Shown here: piece by piece, positions 5,365-5,414 of the stretch
Numbering within the stretch: the stretch's first letter is position 1
Layout: each line of letters begins with the position of its first letter
Assembly: GCA_937900065.1 (NCBI GenBank)
Contig: CALCDS010000101.1
Location: 1 to 5,414 of the forward strand
Direction: 5' to 3'
Origin: an uncultured Clostridiaceae bacterium
GTDB lineage: Bacteria; Bacillota; Clostridia; Clostridiales; Oxobacteraceae
Length of the DNA: 5,414 nucleotides
Notes under the pieces: generated by a model
Told to the model about the DNA's origin: nothing
Databases searched by the model: none
What the model saw: the letters and a program-made list of their open reading frames with translations, nothing else
Made by a program: the position numbers and the translations under genes

Positions 5365-5414
5365 TTCAGGCTATGTTAAAGTACAATGTTGATCTTTGAG
5401 CAATCCAAGTGAGC
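5365..5414. other. Sequence after bglB, no feature seen
   Basis: Fifty bases follow the bglB stop. I see no hairpin with a T-run and no ribosome binding site or start. Whether bglB ends an operon cannot be judged here. Confidence 0.5.

Overview
The window looks like a low-GC Gram-positive chromosome, most probably a member of the Clostridia. Intergenic DNA is very AT-rich, every gene has a strong AGGAG-type ribosome binding site, and the largest gene closely resembles the cytoplasmic GH3 beta-glucosidase BglB of cellulolytic clostridia. Species cannot be fixed from the sequence alone.

Layout. (1) Positions 113-1045, minus strand: a putative lipoprotein M15-family zinc peptidase acting on the cell wall, with a candidate promoter and a dyad just upstream (1086-1136). 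(2) Positions 1328-2563, minus strand: a 12-TM MFS transporter, clearly richer in GC than its neighbours. It is preceded by an unlisted 23-codon leader ORF (2577-2648) with its own excellent ribosome binding site; the leader stop codon abuts the transporter's ribosome binding site. Upstream is an 8-bp inverted repeat whose half-sites lie two helical turns apart and overlap an extended -10 promoter (2725-2759). (3) Positions 3088-5364, plus strand: a complete GH3 beta-glucosidase (bglB-like) transcribed divergently from the transporter, with about 420 bp of AT-rich DNA between the leader ORF and the start codon.

The three genes do not form an operon. The glucosidase probably hydrolyses cellobiose and short beta-glucosides taken up into the cytoplasm. 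The peptidase is probably anchored on the outer face of the membrane. The transporter's substrate is unknown, and nothing here shows that it feeds the glucosidase. Its different base composition suggests separate acquisition of the transporter with its leader.

The most interesting part is the control region of the transporter (about 2564-2760). It combines a likely repressor operator, a short translated leader, and a 13-nt perfect match to the anti-Shine-Dalgarno sequence buried inside that leader, which together suggest both transcriptional and translational control. Two further hairpins followed by T-runs read as plus-strand terminators (1259-1290 and 2805-2846) although no plus-strand gene lies upstream of either. 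They may be relics of a rearrangement, insulators, ends of unannotated RNAs or, for the second, an attenuator in a long bglB leader. No tRNA, rRNA, CRISPR array, transposase or recognised riboswitch was seen.
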